Assembly: GCA_944381485.1 (NCBI GenBank)
Contig: CALWLI010000003.1
Location: forward strand, 1-64,000
Direction of reading: 5' to 3'
Source: an uncultured Lachnospiraceae bacterium
GTDB taxonomy: Bacteria > Bacillota > Clostridia > Lachnospirales > Lachnospiraceae
Length of the DNA: 64,000 nucleotides
Shown: positions 60,056 through 64,000 of the stretch, in pieces
How the letters are laid out: each line of letters starts with the position of its first letter
How positions within the stretch are numbered: position 1 is the first letter of the stretch
Translations under genes and position numbers: made by a program
The notes under the pieces: model-generated
Told to the model about the DNA's origin: nothing
Databases searched by the model: none
The model's input: only the letters and a program-made list of their open reading frames with translations

Positions 60056-61876
60056 TTGTATTATTCTGATGATATAATAGACAGAGTGCGTGACGCCAAT
60101 GATATAGTTGAGATCATAGGTCAGTATGTTCAGCTCAAGAAAAGGGGAGGAACATATTTTGGCCTATGTCCTTTTCATGGGGAAAAAACCCCTTCCTTTT
60201 CCGTAAGTCCTTCAAAACAGATGTACTATTGTTTCGGCTGCGGAGCAGGAGGGAATGTATTCACTTTCTTGATGGAATATGAGAATTACAGCTTCTCGGA
60301 CGCACTTAAGTATCTGGCAAAGAGAGCGGGAATAGCCCTGCCTGAGGCGTCGGAAAAAGCTCCGGGAGGATATGACTCCAAGCTCAGAGACAGCCTGCTT
60401 GAAATACATAAAAAGGCGGCTGTGTTTTATCATGAAAAGCTGAAGTCGGAAAAGGGAAGACAGGGGCTTGAGTATTTTAAGGGAAAAAGACAGTTGTCAG
60501 ACAGGACCATGACCCATTTCGGCCTCGGATATGCCGGAAAAAACTCATCCGAGCTGTACAGTTATTTGAAGGCCGAGGGCTACAGTGACGAGCTCTTAAG
60601 AGAGTCAGGCCTTGAGATAATTGAGGAGAGAGGTGCCCATGACAGATTTTGGAACAGGGTTATGTTTCCTATAATGGATGTCAACAACAGAGTCGTGGGC
60701 TTCGGGGGAAGAGTTATGGGGGATGGTGAGCCTAAGTACCTCAACTCTCCGGAGACAAAGATATTTGATAAGAGCAAGAATCTCTACGGGCTTAATTTTG
60801 CCAGAAAATCAAGAAAAGACCACATACTTTTATGCGAGGGCTATATGGACGTGATAGCTCTCCACCAGTATGGATTTACAAATGCGGTGGCCTCATTGGG
60901 AACCGCCTTTAATGAGAAACACGCAAAGCTTTTAAAGCGCTATACAAAAAAGGTCATTCTCACTCAGGACAGCGACGAGGCGGGAATAAGAGCTAAGCTC
61001 AGAGCCCTGCCCATACTGAGAGCAGAGGGACTTTCCGTAAAGGTGCTTGACATGAGCCCATACAAGGATCCGGATGAGTTTCTCAAGGCTCTCGGCCCTG
61101 AGGCCTTTGAGGAGCGCATAAGAAAGGCAAAGAACTCCTTTCTTTTTGAGATAGATGTTTTAAAGAAATCCTATGACCTGACAGATCCTGAGGGGAAGAC
61201 GGACTTCTATAATGCTGTCGCGGAAAAACTTGCGGAATTCAGCGAGGCTCTTGAACGAGACAACTACACAAGAACAGTGGCAAGGGATCACTTCATACCC
61301 TATGAGGAGCTTAAGAGGCTGGTAAACCAAAAGGGACTGAAAAGAGGCCTTTCCTCTGATCGGGTTTCAGGCAGCTATGGGGAACCTGAGAGGATGAGAG
61401 CTCCGAGAAAGAGAGAAGGAAAGGGGAGAGACACAGGACTCCTGAGATCGGAACGGATAGTTCTTACAGGGCTCTGTGAGCAGCCTGAGCTTTTTGAGAG
61501 GATAAGCTCTCAGCTTGTCCCTGAGGATTTTACAGACGAGCTCTACAGGGACATTGCAGCGGAGATATACAAAAGATGCGGGGAAGGCAATTTTAATCCC
61601 GCTTCTCTTATAGACAGATACAGTCAGGACGAAGATACAAAAAAGAGGGTGGTGGAGATCATAAATGCAAAGCCCTTTATTCCGGAGAAGTCTTCCGATG
61701 GAGCGGATGGAGTTGAGGAGGAAGCTGAGGAGAAGGACTCAATGCTTAAATCTGTGGAGGATGCTTTGAGAAGGATAAGGCTCCACTCTCTGGAACAGAA
61801 AATGAATGCTGCCGTAGAGTCAGGGGATGCCCTGCTGCTGCAAAGGCTTATTGAGGAGAAAAATGGTATTATCTGA
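60056..61876 (+). CDS. dnaG: DNA primase (TTG start)
   Basis: 606 aa. The start is a TTG codon followed by YYSDDIIDRVRDANDIVEIIGQYV, the typical N-terminus; GGAGG lies 11 bases before it. The CHC2 zinc finger is CPFHGEKTPSFSVSPSKQMYYCFGCG, the toprim catalytic centre contains LLCEGYMDVIALHQYG and TQDSDEAG, and the C-terminal helicase-binding part is present. It makes RNA primers for replication. It precedes trmK directly; rpoD, usually found in between, is not here. Confidence 0.95.
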   Translation: MYYSDDIIDRVRDANDIVEIIGQYVQLKKRGGTYFGLCPFHGEKTPSFSVSPSKQMYYCFGCGAGGNVFTFLMEYENYSFSDALKYLAKRAGIALPEASEKAPGGYDSKLRDSLLEIHKKAAVFYHEKLKSEKGRQGLEYFKGKRQLSDRTMTHFGLGYAGKNSSELYSYLKAEGYSDELLRESGLEIIEERGAHDRFWNRVMFPIMDVNNRVVGFGGRVMGDGEPKYLNSPETKIFDKSKNLYGLNFARKSRKDHILLCEGYMDVIALHQYGFTNAVASLGTAFNEKHAKLLKRYTKKVILTQDSDEAGIRAKLRALPILRAEGLSVKVLDMSPYKDPDEFLKALGPEAFEERIRKAKNSFLFEIDVLKKSYDLTDPEGKTDFYNAVAEKLAEFSEALERDNYTRTVARDHFIPYEELKRLVNQKGLKRGLSSDRVSGSYGEPERMRAPRKREGKGRDTGLLRSERIVLTGLCEQPELFERISSQLVPEDFTDELYRDIAAEIYKRCGEGNFNPASLIDRYSQDEDTKKRVVEIINAKPFIPEKSSDGADGVEEEAEEKDSMLKSVEDALRRIRLHSLEQKMNAAVESGDALLLQRLIEEKNGII

Positions 61877-62606
61877 CAGACTTGAAAAAATAATTGAGGC
61901 TGTACCACGCTGTAAAAGTGTGGCTGATATAGGCTGCGATCACGGATATGTGTCGATGGAACTCATAAGGAGAGGAAAGGCCGATCATGCCGTGGCTGCG
62001 GACGTAAACGAAGGCCCTCTGTCCCGGGCAAAAAAAAATATAGAGGATGCAGGTCTTTCCGACAGGATAGAGATCGTGCTCAGCGACGGGCTTTTAAATA
62101 TATCTGTGCCTGAGTGCATAGTCATTTCCGGTATGGGGGGAAGACTCATGCGGGATATACTTAACTTTACTCCCACCACATCAGGCGCATACGAAAAAAA
62201 CACATCCTCGTGCAGCCTTTCAGACTGCAGATGTCTGATTTTAAGCCCCCAGTCTGAGCCTGAGATACTTAGAAGCTTCATCCAGGAAGATTTGGGCTTT
62301 TATATAAGAGACGAATCCATGGTAAAGGATATGGGTAAGTATTATGTGATAATTACTGCACAGAACCCTAAATATATGGAAGCTGAGCTTTACACCGGTG
62401 ACAGATATATCGAGGACGAAGATTTTATTTACGGAAAGAGGCTGATCCAAAAGAGGGATACTGTATTTCTTGAATATCTTAGGGACAGGCTTAAAAAGGA
62501 CAAAATGATACTCTCAGAGCTTGAGAAAAACGGTCAATCCGAGGTGAGCTCGGAGAGGAAAAAAGAGATCTTAGGGAGAGATGAGTTCATAGAAAAGATT
62601 TTATAG
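61863..62606 (+). CDS. trmK: tRNA (adenine(22)-N1)-methyltransferase
   Basis: 247 aa from the ATG at 61863, overlapping dnaG by 14 bases; the frame start at 61827 is earlier but has no ribosome-binding site. SAM-binding motif VADIGCDHGYVSMEL, then AVAADVNEGPLSRA, and the acceptor-site-like motif VISGMGGRLM identify TrmK (YqfN). It methylates N1 of adenine 22 in tRNA. In Bacillus and Clostridia it follows rpoD and precedes nif3. Confidence 0.92.
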   Translation: MVLSDRLEKIIEAVPRCKSVADIGCDHGYVSMELIRRGKADHAVAADVNEGPLSRAKKNIEDAGLSDRIEIVLSDGLLNISVPECIVISGMGGRLMRDILNFTPTTSGAYEKNTSSCSLSDCRCLILSPQSEPEILRSFIQEDLGFYIRDESMVKDMGKYYVIITAQNPKYMEAELYTGDRYIEDEDFIYGKRLIQKRDTVFLEYLRDRLKKDKMILSELEKNGQSEVSSERKKEILGRDEFIEKIL

Positions 62607-62626
62607 AAAGTGAAAGGAAAAAGACC

Positions 62627-63541
62627 ATGAAAACGTATTCTATGGGAGAACTTATAGAGAAATTTGAGGAGCTGGCCCCCTCGTATCTTGCCTGCTCCTG
62701 GGACAATCCCGGGCTTATAACGGGCAGAAGGGGAAAAGATATAGGAAAGATCGCCATTGCCCTTGACGCCACTGAAAATGTCATAGACGAAGCCATAAAG
62801 GCGGGGGCAGATCTTCTCCTCACTCATCACCCTATCATATTTAAACCGGTGGCAAAGCTTGACGAGGATGAGTCTTTAGGCAGAAAGCTTTCAAAGCTTA
62901 TAAAAGCCGATATGTGCTGCTATGCCATGCACACAAACTTTGATGCCGCTCCGGGCTGTATGGCCGATATAGTGGCGAAGATAATGGGTGTGGAAAACCG
63001 GATCCCGCTGGAGCCGGTGGAGGGACACGAGAATGAAGCCTTCGGTATAGGCTTTGTGGCAGATCTTAAGGAAGAGATGTATCCCAATGTGCTGGCTGAT
63101 TATGTGAAGGAAAAGTTTAACCTCCCCTTTGTAATGTACTATGCCGGGGATGGAACGGTCGCTTCCACACCGGAAAAAGACCTGCCTTTTATGAAAAAGC
63201 TTAAAAGGATAGCGGTTTGTCCCGGAAGCGGAAGAGGAATGCTTCAGAGAGCCCTGTCTCTCGGTGCCGAGGCCTTCGTAACAGGAGATATGGGGCACCA
63301 CGAGGGACTTGACGCGGTTGATGCAGGCATGGCCCTTATTGACGCCGGCCACTATGGCCTTGAGAGAGTGTTTACAGGATTCATGGCTGACTTTATAGAA
63401 AAAAACGGCTATGGTGAAGTGGTACTTGTGAGAGGGGCTGATTTTCCCGCTCAGGCAGTCATAGACAGGGACTATGCCGAAGGCGGATACCTTTCTTACA
63501 GGAGCAGGACTCTCAATGAGGGCAGAGAGCCGCTTTTTTGA
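62627..63541 (+). CDS. Nif3-like dinuclear metal protein (YqfO/GTP cyclohydrolase I type 2-like)
   Basis: 304 aa. LLLTHHPIIFKP gives the metal-binding histidines, AMHTNFDAAPGCMAD the His/Asp set, and GDMGHHEGLDAVDAG the last His. The protein assembles into a hexamer with two metals; its reaction is not settled. It follows trmK as in many Firmicutes. Confidence 0.93.
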   Translation: MKTYSMGELIEKFEELAPSYLACSWDNPGLITGRRGKDIGKIAIALDATENVIDEAIKAGADLLLTHHPIIFKPVAKLDEDESLGRKLSKLIKADMCCYAMHTNFDAAPGCMADIVAKIMGVENRIPLEPVEGHENEAFGIGFVADLKEEMYPNVLADYVKEKFNLPFVMYYAGDGTVASTPEKDLPFMKKLKRIAVCPGSGRGMLQRALSLGAEAFVTGDMGHHEGLDAVDAGMALIDAGHYGLERVFTGFMADFIEKNGYGEVVLVRGADFPAQAVIDRDYAEGGYLSYRSRTLNEGREPLF

Positions 63542-63558
63542 CATCAGAGGAGAATGCT

Positions 63559-64000
63559 ATGTTTTATAAAGTAAGATGTGGAAACAGAGAGAGGGAATAC
63601 GAGCAGGGAACTGCCTGGAAGGATATTGCCCGCGATTTTGCGGATCTCTACACCAATGATATACTTCTTGTTAGGGACGCGGGAGAAAACGCCCTACTTG
63701 AGCTCAACAAGAAACTTGAGAAGGATACAGACGCCCTATTTCTAACCTACAGTGACAAGGCGGGACAGATGTGCTACGCCCGCTCCGCCATATTTATTAT
63801 GCTTAAGGCCTTCTACAATATCCTGGGAAGTGAGAGGATAGATAAGATAGAGGTGCAGTTTACTATAGGCGGTAACTTCTTTATACTTCCGAGAGGAAGA
63901 TTTACTCTTGACGAGGAACTGTTGGAGCGTGTCAGAGACAGGATGAAGGACTATATAAGAGCCGATCTTGTGTTTGAAAAGCTCAGCATCAGAGCTGATG
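63559..64000 (+). CDS. Uridine kinase-like protein with ThrRS-like N-terminus (partial)
   Basis: The gene runs off the right edge; 147 residues are visible from the ATG at 63559 (GAGGAG upstream). The visible part begins with a TGS-like beta-grasp segment (EYEQGTAWKDIARDFADLYTNDILLVR) and continues into the ThrRS-second-domain-like region (GQMCYARSAIFIMLKAFYNIL). This is the N-terminal arrangement of the nucleoside/uridine kinases fused to threonyl-tRNA-synthetase-like domains found in Clostridia and Thermotoga. The kinase domain would be outside the window. It is only two genes after trmK. Confidence 0.75.
   Translation, partial: MFYKVRCGNREREYEQGTAWKDIARDFADLYTNDILLVRDAGENALLELNKKLEKDTDALFLTYSDKAGQMCYARSAIFIMLKAFYNILGSERIDKIEVQFTIGGNFFILPRGRFTLDEELLERVRDRMKDYIRADLVFEKLSIRAD

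Noticed and set aside
62891..63544. 217-aa minus-strand open frame
   Set aside because: It is the antisense shadow of the Nif3-like gene.
1..64000. CRISPR array, insertion sequence, prophage or origin
   Set aside because: I saw no regularly spaced direct repeats, transposase-, integrase- or phage-like proteins, and no dnaA-box cluster.

Overview
The window looks like chromosomal DNA of a low-to-moderate GC, Gram-positive anaerobe of the Clostridia, most likely Lachnospiraceae-like. The signs are heavy AGA and ATA codon use, strong GGAGG ribosome-binding sites, Firmicutes lipoproteins, ECF transporters, a T-box in front of thrS, an ispH-rpsA arrangement typical of Clostridia, proteins with choline-binding-type cell-wall repeats, and the orders tig-clpP-clpX-ysxC and dgt-dnaG-trmK-nif3. 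No species is claimed.

Layout. 0-12.5 kb: an ATPase fragment, an acetyltransferase, lipoproteins, a substrate-binding lipoprotein gene broken by one in-frame TGA, a secreted transglutaminase-like wall protein, a NimA-like flavoprotein and a heterodimeric ABC exporter. 12.6-20 kb: housekeeping genes (cmk, ispH, rpsA, a CYTH protein, tig, clpP, clpX, ysxC). 20-50.6 kb: a large accessory block that appears devoted to nucleosides and related glycosides. It has three parts. (a) A LacI-ribokinase fusion diverges from a BMP-type nucleoside ABC importer, followed by an ADP-ribosylglycohydrolase homologue, a PfkB kinase, a formylglycine-generating-enzyme-like protein without the catalytic cysteines, and a cytosolic TIM-barrel glycosidase-like protein. 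(b) A TudS-like desulfidase diverges from a GntR/UTRA regulator, followed by a complete ECF importer, an MFS carrier, a nucleoside phosphorylase, a nucleoside hydrolase and a fucose-isomerase-like protein. (c) A second complete ECF importer, with its own promoter and LacI-type operator, is followed by an M20 amidohydrolase/peptidase, a cyclic-amidohydrolase-like enzyme and a GATase1-like protein, then a LacI regulator with a PfkB kinase and a HAD nucleotidase.

50.6-64 kb: translation and replication genes. These are the T-box-controlled thrS, a nested inverted-repeat element, infC-rpmI-rplT with a structured leader and a probable AUC start for infC, a YitT protein, two tRNA-Leu genes, a second wall-repeat protein, a minimal SUF pair, dgt, dnaG, trmK, nif3 and the start of a uridine-kinase-like gene with a ThrRS-like N-terminus.

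How the accessory block may work (inference): nucleosides or modified nucleosides are imported by three separate primary transporters; glycosidic bonds are split by the phosphorylase, the hydrolase and perhaps the ARH homologue; the freed sugars are isomerised and phosphorylated by PfkB kinases; bases or side groups are processed by the desulfidase and the two amide hydrolases. Each sub-cluster has its own local regulator. The exact substrates cannot be read from sequence. I found no CRISPR array, insertion sequence or prophage genes.
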